A stretch of 64,000 nt of DNA from Amborella trichopoda (Eukaryota > Streptophyta > Magnoliopsida > Amborellales > Amborellaceae): positions 2,334,852 to 2,398,851 of the forward strand of contig NW_006494943.1 in the NCBI RefSeq assembly GCF_000471905.2. Direction: 5' to 3'. The translations under genes were made by a program, and so were the position numbers. The stretch's first letter is position 1; the number at the start of each line of letters is the position of its first letter. Below, in pieces: positions 20,953-33,100 of this stretch. The notes under the pieces were generated by a model. That model ran no database searches and was not told where the DNA came from. It saw only the letters and a program-made list of their open reading frames with translations.

Positions 20953-21760
20953 ATGGCATCTAGGCTAGTCATGTCAGCACTATCCCAACTTGAAAAACTC
21001 AATGGGACCAATTTTTCTATGTAGAAAAGAAAAATTGGGTATATTCTTTTCCAATATAGGGTGGATTATATCTTAGAAACCGAACCACCCGTCTTAGAGC
21101 CCAATGTCAATGGTCAAGCCAGAAGGCGACTTGACAAATGGCTAGAAGATGATAAAGTAGCTAGGACTACAATGTTAACTTTTATGGAAGATGATTTATT
21201 TAGAGTCTTTAAGGATCACACCACAGCTCAAAGTACAATGGGTCCCCTATCTTAAAAGTATGGGTCCACTTCTGACCTATTTACAATTGTTGTTAGAAAA
21301 ATACAATTCTTGCAAAATGAAAGAATCAGACTCAGTGACCGAGCATGCCAATAAAATGATAGTGTTCGCAAAAGACCTTGCTGCAGCCGGGAATCCAGCT
21401 CCCACTCGCATGCAAGTGTCCATTGTCCTTAACAGTCTCCCTCCACCTTGGGAGTCTGTTGTAATTACATTGAACCATTCTGCACAAAGGATAACCATAT
21501 TAAATATTCTCATGCATCTTTGCATTCAAGCTGAGAGAAAAATGAGGAAGAAGTCAAATGAGCTCCACTTTGCTTAAAGTTCATCTTCTCAGATCCCCAA
21601 AAAACCTTCCAATTATCAGAAAAATAATAGATATAAGGAAAAGGAGAGAAATTTGAAAAATCAAAAGAATAAGGTTGAGAAGACTTGTTTTTATTGTAAA
21701 GAAATTGGACACATCAAATTTAATTGTCCGAAGCTGAAAAAAAAAAAAAAGGAATCAGAA
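20953..21760 (+). pseudogene. gag: Copia gag with CCHC zinc knuckle
   Basis: ATG 20,953 opens MASRLVMSALSQLEKLNGTN, followed by a TAG where relatives have Trp (NF..W). The gag core then reads in two overlapping frames (21,061-21,255 and 21,191-21,577): LDKWLEDDKVARTTMLTFM, later VLNSLPPPWESVV, typical UBN2-type gag. A CCHC knuckle CFYCKEIGHIKFNC is intact at 21,686-21,727 after a basic region. Gag coats element RNA. Broken by one stop and at least one frameshift. Confidence 0.88.
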
Positions 21761-22960
21761 TAACAATCATGCTCGAAATAATAAAAATAAGAGAAATTAC
21801 TTGATCTGCATTGTCTTAGAATCAATAGTTGCCAACTATGACCGGAGAAATTGGAGGGTCGACTCAGCCTCCACCCGATATGTTTCAAGGACTAAGGATG
21901 GATTCACAGAATTGAAGGAGATTGCAGCGGGTAACTAGTGGATTTACATAGGAAATGACACCTACTGAGTTGTACTAGGTGTCGATACTTTCAAGCTGTG
22001 TTTACCAGGAGGAACAATCTCTTATTGACTGATACACTATATACGCCCAATATGAGGCGCAATTTAATTTTTTTCCGTAGGCTAGACGACAAGGGTTATG
22101 AAATAAGATTCAAGTCTGGTCGGGTTACAATTGGGAAGCATTTTAGAGCATTGATGTATGGTACTAAAGTTAACAATTTGTACCGACTGAATATTTATGA
22201 AAGTTTATCATTTTTTGATTATATTGATGCCTCTTTTGATGCTTTTGTATGTATGGATGATCCATATTTACGATACTTATGATTAGGACATATAAATAAA
22301 GACAACATGAATCAAATGGTTAAAAGAGGCTTGCTTCCCAATTTAGGATAAATTGTGTTCAAAACATGTGAGTCGTGTATTTCTGGTAAATTAACTGAGA
22401 AGCCTTTCTCTAGAGGGAAAAGGTCTAGTGAACTACTTAGTATTGTTCACTTTGATATATGTGCCCATTAAATGTGAAAACACATAGAGCTATGAAATTT
22501 TTTATAACATTTATAGACAATTATTCACGTTATGGATAAGTGTACCTAATTAGTAAGAAATCATATGCATTAGAAACATTTAAAGAATATAAAGCTGAGG
22601 TAGAAAATCAGTTAGGAAGACATATTAAAATTCTTCAAACAGATAGGGGAGGTATGATATAATTCACCAAACAACTGTCATATACACTTGTAGCTGAATG
22701 GAGAAAAAGAACTCTAATAGACATGGTTAGGTCCATGATGAAGCATTCAAATTTATCACCTCATTTTTTAGGTGAGGCTCTCAACATTGTAATATATATC
22801 ATTAATCATATCTCAACTAAATCGATAGACTTGACCCCATATGAATTATGGACAGGTAGGAAACTTGAGAAAGTTTCAGGTTCTTAGGCATATGTGTTTA
22901 TACCTCCATAAAACAAAGATAAATTACAAATTATAACTATAAAATGCTTTTTTATAGGCT
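21761..22960 (+). pseudogene. Copia protease and integrase, degenerate
   Basis: The protease motif WRVDSAST (about 21,852-21,875) keeps the catalytic Asp but has DSA in place of DSG. The pre-integrase zinc region follows (LGHINKDNMNQMVKRGLL then CESCISGK, about 22,284-22,391). The integrase core is heavily broken; ILQTDRGG (second Asp, about 22,632) is seen, but the stretch that should follow up to the catalytic Glu is shortened, with RTLIDMVRSMM surviving. PYELWTGRK and IGYSKFFKGYRFYN mark its C-terminal half. These enzymes would mature the particle and insert the cDNA. Confidence 0.85.
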
Positions 22961-22999
22961 ATTCAAAATTTTTTAAAGGATATAGATTCTATAACCATG

Positions 23000-24215
23000 A
23001 TACTAGATCATTAGTAGAGAGTCGTGATGCTCATTTTTTAGAAAATATAGATGATGAAAATATTTTAAATAAGCATGTTGACTTATATAAAATTGATAAA
23101 TATAAGGGTCTGGAAGGCCCTGTTTCTCATACTCCCTCTACATTTGGTGAGAATGATTCAATTGAATCAAGTATACCAGACAGGCCTAAAAGAACTAGAG
23201 CCCCACCTACAACTTTAGAAGAATTTTATGTATTTATGAATGAAGATAATTACTCTTCAATGAGTGATGATACAATAAATGAACCTCGAATCTACAGTGA
23301 AGCTATTAGCTCATATGACTCAGCAGAATGAACGCAAGCCATAAATGATGAACTTGATTCTATTAAAAGAAATCAAGTTTGGAAGTTGGTTGACCTCCCT
23401 AAAGATAGAAAAAAGCTTAATGTAAATGGATCTATTGATAAATATAAAGCTAAGTTAGTAGCTAAAGGATTTACCCAAAGGGAAGGCATAGATTATGTAG
23501 AAACTTATTATCCAGCAGCCAAATTTTCATTTATTATGATCATCCTTGTATTAGTTATATATTCTGATCCAGAATTATTTCAGATAGATGTCAAAACAGC
23601 TTTCTTAAATGGAGACTTAAAAGAAGTTATATACATAAAACAACCATGAGGAAATATAATTAAAGGCTTAGAAGAACAAACATATAAACTTAAGAAATCT
23701 TTATATGGTCAAAAACAATCTTTTAAACAATGGTACTTTACTTTTCATAATACAATCACTAAAATTGGTTATATAGCCAATAGGTTAGACCATTGTGTAT
23801 ATGTTCTAGAATAGTGGGAGCAATCTTGTTATATTGTCACTATATGTAGATGATATTTTGATAGCCGGTAATGATATTGACATGATTAACAATACCAAAT
23901 CATGGCTAAGTTCCCATTTTGACATGAAAGATATGGGAGAAGTTTCATATGTATTGGGTAATAAGATAACAAGAAATAGAAGTTCAAGACTTCTATGTTT
24001 ATCTCAAGAAAATTATTTAGAAAGTGTTTCAAAGAGATTTAAGATGGAAAATTGTAAACCCATAGATACACCTATTTGTAAAAGCTTGAAATTATCAAAG
24101 AAAATATGTCTATTAAATTATAGTGACAAAGCTGAAATGGAAAGAATTCCATATGCTCAAGCTGTAGGATGTATAAATTATGTCATGTTGTGTAAATACC
24201 CGATTTGAGTTATGC
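23000..24215 (+). pseudogene. Copia reverse transcriptase, degenerate
   Basis: The RT can be read through several frames: AINDELDSIKRNQVWKLVDL, YKAKLVAKGFTQREGIDY, FQIDVKTAFLNGDLKEVIYI (catalytic Asp present), KKSLYGQKQS.KQWY, and SLYVDDILIAGND with the YVDD active site intact at 23,843-23,854. Frames change near 23,645 and 23,820. The thumb motif LGNKITRNRS and PIDTPICKS follow. Despite intact catalytic residues, the breaks prevent a full product. Confidence 0.9.
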
Positions 24216-24800
24216 ATATGGTCTTGTAAGTAGATTTCAGAGTAATTTTGGGATGGCTCATTGGCCAGCTGTAAAAAGGATACTTAAATATATTCAGAAA
24301 ACTAAAAATTACAAGTTGTGCTTCTAAGTTGACAACTTAGAGGTTATTAGGTACTATGATGTAGATTTTACAGGAGACCCAGATGATAGACAATCAACCT
24401 CAGGAATTGTATTCCTCTTTGGAGGTGGATGTGTTTCTTGGTCTAGTACGAAATAAGGTTGTGTAGCTCGATATACTATGGAAGCCGAATATATTGTTTG
24501 TAGCATTGTTACAACTTATGACGTCTGGATTAAAAGCTTCATAAATGATTTGAAGCTGGATATAGTCGACAGACTTGTTAAAATTTTTTGTGATAATCGG
24601 GCTGCTATTTCATCAATTAGAAATGGAGATTATAGTTCCAAGGGTAAGCACATTGAAATTGATTATCATTATATTTATGATATTATTGAAATGAAATAAC
24701 TGTAAGTTATTTGCCATCTTCAGATATGATTGCAGACCCTTTAACAAAGGGATTGAGTGGAAAATTATTATCAAAGCATGTAGCTTTGATGGGACTTGGA
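24216..24800 (+). pseudogene. Copia RNase H, degenerate
   Basis: VRRYYDVDFTGDPDDRQSTS-like sequence (about 24,345-24,400, partly out of frame) gives the first RNase H Asp. MEAEYIVCSIV (24,478) holds the catalytic Glu, and IFCDNRAAISS the next Asp. The tail KHIEIDYHYIYDIIEMK ends at TAA 24,699, followed by an out-of-frame IADPLTKGLSGK motif. Normal C-terminal end of a copia polyprotein, with nonsense breaks upstream. Confidence 0.87.
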
Positions 24801-25038
24801 AATATTTAAGTCAAGAACTCCCAAATGGGATATTTTTTGATGTTTTGGTCATGAGAGGAAAAACTACTTTAGTGTGAAAAACCATGACATGACTTTAGAT
24901 ATTTTTTGTTATGAGATGCATAACCGTACTTACGTGAAAAGCCTCAGGAAAACAATATGCTCATAAATGTTAAATTCTTTAAGTAGTAACGACTTTATGA
25001 AATTTCAATATATCTGGCCCTCGTGGCCAAGTAGAAGA

Positions 25039-25409
25039 TATTGGTACGTGTGTGTGCTCTTAGGGCCTTTAAACGTGCAATTTTTCTCTATCTTATAATT
25101 TAATGCTTATAAATAAAATAGGAAGGCTTCTTAGAGAGAGAAAGTGGTTTTTTTTTACGGCTAGAAGTAACCACCCACTTTCCAAGATTATAGGGCCATG
25201 TTTTCTCAGAGATTTCAGGAGTAAGCCGAACATTGGAGAACGACCTCCTCCATCCCTCTTTAAGAAGGGTTTCATGGCCATGGAGAGGTACACAAAAATT
25301 TACAAAGTTCTTATATTTCTAGTAAAAACCTGATCTCTATGATCGATAGTCTCACGACACTGCCCCAAATCCTGGGAGTGGGTCCATCTCTTCCCTCAAG
25401 TTTTCAACA
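25039..25409 (+). repeat. 3' LTR of the copia element
   Basis: Same length as the 5' LTR and ends TTTTCAACA. Its first dinucleotide has mutated from TG to TA. The preceding AAGTAGAAGA is a decayed polypurine tract. Confidence 0.92.
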
Positions 25410-25414
25410 CTACC

Positions 25415-26290
25415 ATCACTACCCATGATAAGTCTTGGTATTTGTCCGACTAAAGTAAATGTTTAGTAGTTGGTTTGAAAGGAATAGAGAGAGAAAGAGA
25501 GACAGAGAGAGGAGGTGTTACATGAGGTCTAGAGACAAGGTTCGTCATCTTTTTTATCGTATTTTTTATTAATAACAAGAACAATTTTATCTCTCTAGAT
25601 TTTGATGTGCTTTAGTTTCTGGTGTGTACATGATGATTTTGTTTGTATATTTCTAATTTTGCATGATTGTTCTTTGTAAGCGTGTTGCGTGTCTCAACAA
25701 TGTCAATTTTGTATCTTCTTCTGTAGTTTTTTTTGTTCCGACTGTATGAAAAATTATTTTGATTCCAATGGTTATAAAAGTTGAAATAATGCATCTTTAG
25801 AAATCAATACCACAAGTTGTCTGATCTCAAGAAAAGAACAATCATTAATGAAGATCACAAATGAGGAAACAATACCTTCGAGAAGATATGATTCTACCTT
25901 AAGAATTAATAATTTATGAACTTTTGAGCTCTCGAAAACAAGATTCAGAATCACCATATACCATCACATGAGGGAAAATTGTTCATTTCATCTTCATATG
26001 TTTTATGCCGCTCAGAATCCAAAACACGTTACATTTCTAACAGGATATGAACCATTAAATTACTATAGCTGCTTCTTATTTTATCCCATGCTGAGTAAAA
26101 TTAGTAGTACTATTTTTGTTATTAAATGGTGCAGCCGATTCTTTTAGTAAAAGATAATTGACGATTAATCAATTGAAGTTATTTTTTAAAGGGCATATTC
26201 CTCCCAACTATCACTCTATTGCACAATATCAAAGAGGTATCATCCTAAGGGTTACTTAAGGTTAGGAAATCATGGATTTTGCCAGTTTTA
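25415..26290. other. AT-rich spacer, no gene seen
   Basis: Contains a short GA-rich run at about 25,485-25,517 and otherwise unremarkable AT-rich DNA. No domain is recognisable in any frame. Confidence 0.5.
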
Positions 26291-26295
26291 ACATG

Positions 26296-26395
26296 GTGTG
26301 TCTACAGTTGCCCCTCTTTGGGGCTCCCTGTCCTTCAAGGGAAAGGTGGGTGGCGAAGAGAGTAGACACTACAGTATCCTAATGTTTCATGGTCA
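26296..26395 (+). repeat. Dispersed repeat block, copy 1 (shared with 51,158)
   Basis: GTGTCTACAGTTGCCCCTCT, then TTGGGGCTCCCTGTC and AAGGTGGGTGGCGAAGAGAG with TAGACAC recurs in diverged form at 51,160-51,245 in the same orientation. Similar blocks are known near LTRs of large plant gypsy elements, so both may be relics of one family; this is a weak family call. Confidence 0.5.
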
Positions 26396-26799
26396 GTGGG
26401 CACACCAGCCTTTCCTCCCAAGACAAGAGATGGACTCGAGCACCTACCTCATCGCGGCTGTGAATTCGTGGGATGAGCCCAAGCAATTTCCCTCTTAGAT
26501 CAATGAATGAAAGACCTCTAACTGTCCAACAACACAGTTTGGATACTGCCCCCTCTCTAAACACAACACTTCACCTCAAATCTCATTTGAAAACTGCGAA
26601 TGAGGTTCAAATAGAATATACTCCTCTCTGATTTACCTTTTAATGTGTGAATCGTTCTAGTTTTGGTGGTAGAGGGGTTAAAGAGATAAGAAGTAAGGGA
26701 AAGGAAGAAGATGAGAATAAGGATGAGAATTTAGACGTGAGAAGAAAGAGGAGAAGACGTAAGAAGTGAAGAAGGGACCCAAAGAAAATTGAGTAACCT

Positions 26800-28420
26800 C
26801 CCTGTGTAACCTCTCCCGAGAGGTATTACTAAGGACAAGGAAGACACCAGGCTTGAAACCATGGTACCCGGAACGTTTGGAAAGTGGACTTACAATACTG
26901 AGCCTATAATTATGTTACTAAACCAAAGAGTCCCCCTGCTGGTGATCAAATGAGAAGAAAGTGAAAGAGAACGAAGCCTCTCACAACCCAAGCATTATGT
27001 GACCTGGTGGTTAGAGTAGCGAAAGGGTTGGAACTCTAAAGGAAGATGACTCAAGATGACTCTGACCCGAGTGATGGAGTGTAAGAGAATCAATGTCTCT
27101 TATGACCCAATTTCACTGTACGAGAAAGTAGTTAGAGTAACAAACCTAGAGTTAGGACCCTAAGACACAATCTCAGGACGACCTGGGTCGAGTGCTCGAG
27201 AATGAAAAAGCGACGAACTAAGAGAGAGAGATAGACGAATGATGAAATAAAAATAAAATGAAGTAAATGATGGGCTAAAATATGATTCAGAGAGAGAAGA
27301 GAATGAAGAGAGAGTTAATGGGATCAAATGAGTGGATAGAGTAGTGGAAATATAAGGGGCGGTTAGAGGTTAGAGAGGATATAGGGCGGATAGAGGTGGT
27401 AAGGATATAGGGGTAGATGGAGATAATGAAGATATAGGAGCGGATAGAGGGAATGGGGTATAGGGATGGATGGGAGGTTAGTTGAGGATAGGGCGGATAG
27501 AATCCACAGCATGATAGGGGCATTTAGGGGTTTGTGCATGCTAGTGGTGTGTAGAGGTCAGCGAGTGATAGGGGCAGATGGAGGTTAGGGTGTGCTAGGG
27601 GCATATAGAGTTAGGGTCTGCAAGAGGGTGGATGAAGGTGTATTGGATGGTGAAAGCACGGATGAAGGATGTTGAGTGAGGGCGGACAGGGATGTGCAAG
27701 GGATAAGGCAGATAGCAGGTTAAGGTGTGTGACGACGGATGAGAAAGGCTAAACAAGTGAGGGCAGATGGGGAATGACGAGTGAGAGGGCAAATGGGTGA
27801 ATGGGTGAGAGGGGGGACTGCTAGACGAGAGAGCTAAGAGGACTCGCTCATGGCATGGGTCCGTCACTTGACAACAGAGGGATAGAGTAAGACAAAAGGA
27901 AACGAGAGGAGGGAAGCCGAGTTGAGGTCGAATGGGGAAAGGAGATGAGAGCGTGAATAGGATGTGGGGTGTGAGAGAGTTGAGTGGAATCGCCTAAAGT
28001 GCAGGTCTGTCACTTGTTGAGAGCGGGAGATAGTGAGACAAGAGGAAAGAAGAGGAGGGTAACCGGGCCCATCTTAAGCACGGGTCTATGGCTCTAGACG
28101 AGAGAGAGGGAGTAAGTGAGGAGAGAGAAAGAAACAAGGGGAGGGGTGCTCAGCCTACCTTGAGAGAGAGAGAGAGAAGGAAAAGAGAAGAAGAAGAGAG
28201 GGAAAACGAAGAAAGAGAAAGGAAGAGATAAAAAGAAAGAGGAGAAAGAAAGAAAAAAAAGAAAGAAGAGAGAGAAAGAAAGAATGGACAGTGAGAGAAG
28301 AAAGGGGAGAGAGAGGAGAGATACTAGATCCATAATGAGCTTAAGCCTTGGTACGCGTCCATCGGTCCCATTGCATGCACATGAGAGAGAGAGAGCCTTA
28401 GGCTTAGTGGGTCAAAACTA
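26800..28420 (+). repeat. Purine-rich, tandemly duplicated tract
   Basis: 26,940-27,185 holds two diverged ~125-bp copies (AACGAAGCCTCTCACAACCC... and AATCAATGTCTCTTATGACC...). From 27,230 to 28,340 the + strand is strongly purine-rich, first as GGATAGAGG-type units (27,320-27,500), then GGTTAGGGTGTG-type units, then nearly pure GA (28,160-28,330). Antisense Ser/Pro/Leu-rich frames are composition effects. No gene recognised. Confidence 0.75.
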
Positions 28421-28489
28421 GGGTCTACCGCTTAGGTGTATGCTTAGGTTGGTTGGGTTGGTGGCATGTGGGAACTTGAGTATAGGGCA

Positions 28490-28680
28490 GGCTAAGGTCC
28501 ATGGGGAACTATGGTGTATGATATAGGGTGAGGTGTTTGGAATAGACTATGGTGTAAGGTGCTCTATGGTGTATGGTGTATGGTAAGGTGTAGGGAATAA
28601 GCTAAGGTGTATAGTGCTCTATGGTGTATGGTGTAGGGTATAGCTTAAGGAATATACTAAGGTGTATGGTACCCTAGGGG
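28490..28680 (+). repeat. GGTGTATGGT-type tandem repeat
   Basis: Three diverged units of about 60 bp built from CTATGGTGTATGGTGTA and GGAATA.GCTAAGGTGTAT. Non-coding. Confidence 0.8.
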
Positions 28681-29628
28681 TATTTTCCCTCTCTAAGAAA
28701 TGTTTCTCTCTCCTCTTATCTTGGTCTTGAACTTAAAGGTAAAATGAAAGCAAGAAGCTAAGGACTCAAAATATTTCTTCAATTGCGCAAGAGAGATTAC
28801 GACAATGACAAAGAGTTATTACAAATGCCATGGATTTCTTTATATAGAGTAATCACAAAACAAGGGTGGAATGCTAAAAAACACTCAAGATTGTCAAAAA
28901 ACTACATATTTTATGAATTAAAATATAATCCCGTTTTTGAACTAAATGACCAAATACTCCTGAGTGCTTTTCAACAAATGACAAAATCATCCTTCCATGA
29001 GGGACCTCTTGACTTCCTAGGCTTTGATAGCTTTTTCAAATGTCTACGATGCTAATTTGGGCGAGAGTTTTTGAAAGCAACACTGGGGTAGAAGTTTTGT
29101 TGACATTGGGGCTAGAGTTCTGTTGGAGCTAGGGCCAGAGTTTTGTGTTTGGGCCTGGGGCCTGAGTTTTTGTTGGCGCTTGAGCCAGATTTTATTGTCG
29201 GGCACTGGTGCCGGAGCTTTTGTTTTTGGCTCAAGCGCCCTTACACGTTTATACTTGAACCATGTGGAAGTGGAGCTATGAGAGTGGTTTTCTTCCGGTC
29301 CTTTTATTCAGCCATTTTCGCCCACGACTTCGAGGTCATGTCCGCCCTTTTGACTTTTCATTTTTAATCATGACGCCCTTGCGAGTTTTCACCATGCCTG
29401 GTTTTCTTGTTTTCAAAACACTTTTACTCATGGCTTCATGGCCATGCCCGCCTGTCATTTTTACTCATGGTGCGCTTTCGGGTTTTCACCACACCTATTT
29501 TTATTATTATTTTGGTGCTTTTACCCATAGTCTTAGTGGATATATCCGGCTGAAATTTTATTTATTTATTTATTTTTTACTCGCGATGGTTTCCATCGCA
29601 CCTGGCTTCTTCTTCTCGTTTTGGGGGA

Positions 29629-29721
29629 GCACGTTGGAGCCGCGAACTTCTTGGTTGATGTGTGTAGGAGGTAAGCACGTTGGAGCCGTGAACTTCCTGG
29701 TTGATGTGCTGTAGGAGGTAC
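29629..29721 (+). repeat. 46-bp tandem duplication
   Basis: AGCACGTTGGAGCCGCGAAC.. and AGCACGTTGGAGCCGTGAAC.. lie head to tail, each ending GTAGGAGGTA, with three differences. Confidence 0.9.
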
Positions 29722-30207
29722 GCACGAGTTAGGCATGCTCTCACATAGGTGTGTGAGGCGTGCTGCTGATTGGTGAGGGAGGCATGTGACCCAGGCGGGA
29801 TGTGTCCGCTAAGGGTGAGGTGTTGCCCGCAGGGGCAGGCATGGGTGGCTCTACTAACAAGTCTGCTTGTATATGGGGGATATATCCCGGAAGGTGGAGT
29901 TTCCTCGATATGGACGAGTGAAGACTAGGTGATGATGCGTCAGGAGATTAACGTTTGGTCAAAGAGAGTCACACCTGGAAGGCAAAGCAGCGGGAGATCC
30001 ATCCTGTGATCCATTGATGATGATGCCTGGGAAGCGAGGCAGTGAAAGTTTCGATCGGTGATGCATTGAAGATGACGCCTGGAAGGTGAGGTGTCAGAAG
30101 ACTTGCGTGAAGGTCAAACGAGGCACCATTTTAATAACAGGTGTCCATGTGACTGGACGACGTATTGCTCAGGAAGCGGAGTGCTTTGATGATGGACCTA
30201 TGGTCTT

Positions 30208-30214
30208 TATAAAA
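30208..30214 (+). promoter_or_regulatory. Putative TATA box
   Basis: TATAAAA in TTTATAAAAAGGGC, followed by a CT/AG-rich leader. An AATAAA-like signal (TAAAATAAATCTCC, about 30,822) lies 600 bp downstream. The pairing would fit the R region of an LTR. Confidence 0.45.
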
Positions 30215-31198
30215 AGGGCTTGGGCCAAGAGAGTGTGAGGGTAGTTTTCCTCTTGTCTTTGTAAAGTTCTTTGCTTCCTCCTTTGGTAGAGGGAGAGCGA
30301 AGACCTTTCTTTCTTCTGAAGTGTTTTGTTGGAAGGCCGTGTTCTTTGCTGGGGCTGGCTCTTGAGTCTCAGGTCCTGGGGTGCGTCCGAGCGTTGAGCG
30401 TCAGAGTGAAGGTATTCGACCATGCCGAAGCGTCAATGGATCCATGCTAGATAGTGAGCCTGTGTCTTCAAGGTTCTTCTGCTAGTGTGGGATCCAGAGC
30501 ACAAGGTTCAAGGCAGTGTGTAAGCACTTGGATGAATCATTGCTATGGCTGGCGAGAGCGTTTTTCTCTGGCTTTTGCTTGTGGGCACTCCTTTTAACCA
30601 GCATTAGGTTCTTTGCCTTCTTCACCGAAGGTGGGGATGAATAAGGGGTTATGTCCATTCTTTTCAAACTTTTCTTTGAAAAGAAAGACCCCTCGCCTTA
30701 GAACACACGACCGCTCTGGTGGAGGTGAAGTGTCTTAGAAGGCAGGAGACTCGTTTCCTAACGGATGTACTTCCTTGTAGCTACTTATTGTTGTAAGCAC
30801 GATTTTATAATCTTTTTCGTTCATAAAATAAATCTCCATTTGACTTAAACGCTCATTGTTGCTCTGTATTTTTGGCTTGTATACTCACTTTTCCATTTCC
30901 TCGCCCATGGCTTGTTTCCCGTTTCTTTTCCTTGGTTCAGTTCCTATCCCTATTGATGGTGAGGATAAGAAATGGTTGGTAGAACGCTCGTCTTGCCTGT
31001 GGGATTGCACGTCCCTTTTTTTCCTTCTTGATTCAGTTCTTATCCCTGCTAACGGTGAGGATAAGAAATGGTCCGTAGGACGCTTGTTTTGGCAATGTGC
31101 TACTGCCTCGTGCTTTGACTTGGGCTGTTGGGACGCCCTTGCGAGTTTTCATCTCAGCTCTTGGTGTATGCATCATTTCTGATTTTCACAAGGACCCC

Positions 31199-31222
31199 GC
31201 ATATATATATATATATATATAC
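31199..31222 (+). repeat. (AT)n microsatellite
   Basis: About eleven AT units followed by ACTTATATAGAGAGAGAG. Confidence 0.9.
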
Positions 31223-31722
31223 TTATATAGAGAGAGAGATATATGCGTTGAACTGCAGAGGGTCTCGTGTGTGCGGACGGGCGAGGAATGTGTTTCTCCT
31301 GCCTGCCCAATGTAGTGGTGCATGAGTTCACGCGGAGCTCATGTGGGCTGAGGGGGAAGGTTGCGTACCTGAGTGGCGTTTTACCCTCAGTAGACATGCC
31401 ATTCTCAATGAACCGAGTTGTGGATGCGGAGCAACAAATGCTGAATGAGAGGGTTGCGTTGGCATTGCACAACATATTGATTGTGTGTGCTCGATATCTC
31501 CTTGAGACGGACCATGATTTTTCGCACGTGTGGCACATCACTTCACGTGTCGCTCGTGCTTCCGTACCTCTAAGCATACGATGTTTCGCTTGTGCGGCGC
31601 TTCAGTTCATATGCTGGTTTTATTTACATTCCCTATTTTTACACTACGTGACGTTCTGCTTGCCATCATCTCTTCCTTATGATTAGGTCACGTGTCACTC
31701 CGTTGATTCTCCTTTCTTCCCT

Positions 31723-31736
31723 CTAACTTTATAAAA
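31723..31736 (+). promoter_or_regulatory. Putative TATA box
   Basis: CTTTATAAAAGGGC with a downstream GAGAGTAGTT.TC leader, similar in context to the motif at 30,208. Confidence 0.4.
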
Positions 31737-32115
31737 GGGCTGTACGAGAGTAGTTCTCATTTTCACATGGGATTTTCTTTTTTTTTTTTTTTACCCTGAG
31801 TAAAAATCTTAGTCCTTCTTCTGTCTTTCGTTTAGGCCCCCTGTTCATCGGTTTCCCTTGGACTAGAGTCCCTCATCATGTTTCAGTGCTTCCGTTGACA
31901 ACCACGGTTGGCACCAGCTCGAATCCTCCTCCAGGAAATGATGTTTTTTTATATTTTCCAATGTGTCTTCGAGATGACCCTGGTACCATTTCTCTCCTTT
32001 TTGGGGCTAACCCCTTATTTTTCTCTTTTTTTAAAAGTTTTTTGAATTTTTTGTTTTTAACTCTGCTCTGCAGTGGAATATCCAATAAAATTCTATTGAA
32101 TTTTAGAAAAATACC

Positions 32116-33100
32116 ATGAATACAGTATTTTATGCATGCAAAATATGGGGTTCTACTTTTAAAAATATTGGAAAAGAAAATTTTGAGTTGGTACTTAAAG
32201 TTTTGGTAAGAGACCATACACCATTGGGCGCATAAGTTCAGCTTTTATGTTATGTTGTAAGAATTTTCTCACTTTTGAACTTTGTATATTTTATGCAATA
32301 ATAAACCTAACCACACAAGTGTGAAGTATTTATTGATTGGAACCAAATAGTATGAAACAACATGATTGTAAAATTTACAGTATGAGCGCATAAATTTTTA
32401 ATCAAATATGTTGCTTCATTTTAAATTTGTTAAATACTTTATCAAAGTGAAAGTATAATTATAAATTATAATTTATTTTAGCGTTTAAGTAAAATTTTGA
32501 ATTTCAAAGGTACAGTAGATGTAACAACATGTTCTAATTTTATTGCATAAAATTTGTAATTGCAACTAATATTTATGATTCTAATTATTATGTAAAACGT
32601 TTAATAATTGATCAATATGATAATAACAGTAGTAAAAATTAAAGAAAATACTATATACTTGTATAGTTGATAATAACAACAAAACGAAAAATTAAAGAAA
32701 ATATTGTATGCTTGTATATTATTATATTTATAGATAAAGAGAGTATTGTCTTTTACAATAAAGGTATTGGTTATTTTGAAAGAATGAAAATTGACATTTA
32801 ATATCATTTATTGCTTGTACACCACTCTCCCAATACAGAAGGAAGATGTAAAAGTGTATTTTATAAACACACATAAGGATACAATGTACAGTTGATCCAT
32901 CAAGAAAATATTTATTAATAATATTCTATGAATACTAAATACGAGGATCTATTTTTAAAAGTGTATTTTAAAAATAAAAAATTGAAATATTGAGTTCTTA
33001 ATAAATTTTTGTGGTGAAAGATCATACCTCATTGGGCATATAAGATCAACTGCTATGTTATTTTGTTAGCATTATTTTCATTTATATGCAATAATGAATG
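32116..33100 (+). repeat. ~170-bp direct repeats 0.8 kb apart in AT-rich DNA
   Basis: 32,117-32,300 and 32,927-33,095 align: GAATAC.., CTA.TTTTAAAA.T, GAGACCATACACCATTGGGC versus AGATCATACCTCATTGGGCA, then ..CTATGTTAT.TTGT. The interior is AT-rich and non-coding. It could be a TRIM-like element with decayed LTRs or a simple duplication. Confidence 0.5.

Larger units (their letters stand above)
20378..25409 (+). mobile_element. Ty1/copia LTR retrotransposon, complete but dead
   Basis: Two 371-bp LTRs (20,378-20,748 and 25,039-25,409) bracket primer-binding site, gag, zinc knuckle, protease, integrase, RT and RNase H in copia order. The flanking 5 bp are CTGTC (left) and CTACC (right), a plausible decayed target duplication. 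Many stops and small deletions interrupt the polyprotein. The LTRs differ by scattered substitutions, so the insertion is not recent. It landed just after the stop of the DUF247 fragment. Confidence 0.93.
28690..31900. other. Unclassified repetitive region with two TATA-like promoters
   Basis: Rich in imperfect duplications: GAGTTTTTGTTGG-type units (29,065-29,225), CTTTTACTCATGG..TTTTCACCA.. units (29,330-29,560), a 46-bp direct duplication (29,629-29,721) and a ~105-bp direct duplication around AACGGTGAGGATAAGAAATGG (30,918-31,110). TATA-like motifs stand at 30,208 and 31,726. It looks like the long LTR or untranslated part of a large retroelement, but no coding domain or LTR ends are visible. 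A 139-codon frame at 31,267-31,686 has no recognisable domain. Confidence 0.45.

Noticed and set aside
27287..28333. Ser/Pro/Leu-rich antisense frames
   Set aside because: Low-complexity translation of a purine-rich tract; no domain or gene structure.
31267..31686. 139-codon frame with a basic/hydrophobic mix
   Set aside because: No recognisable domain, and the overlapping antisense frame is just as long. Kept only as part of the unclassified region.
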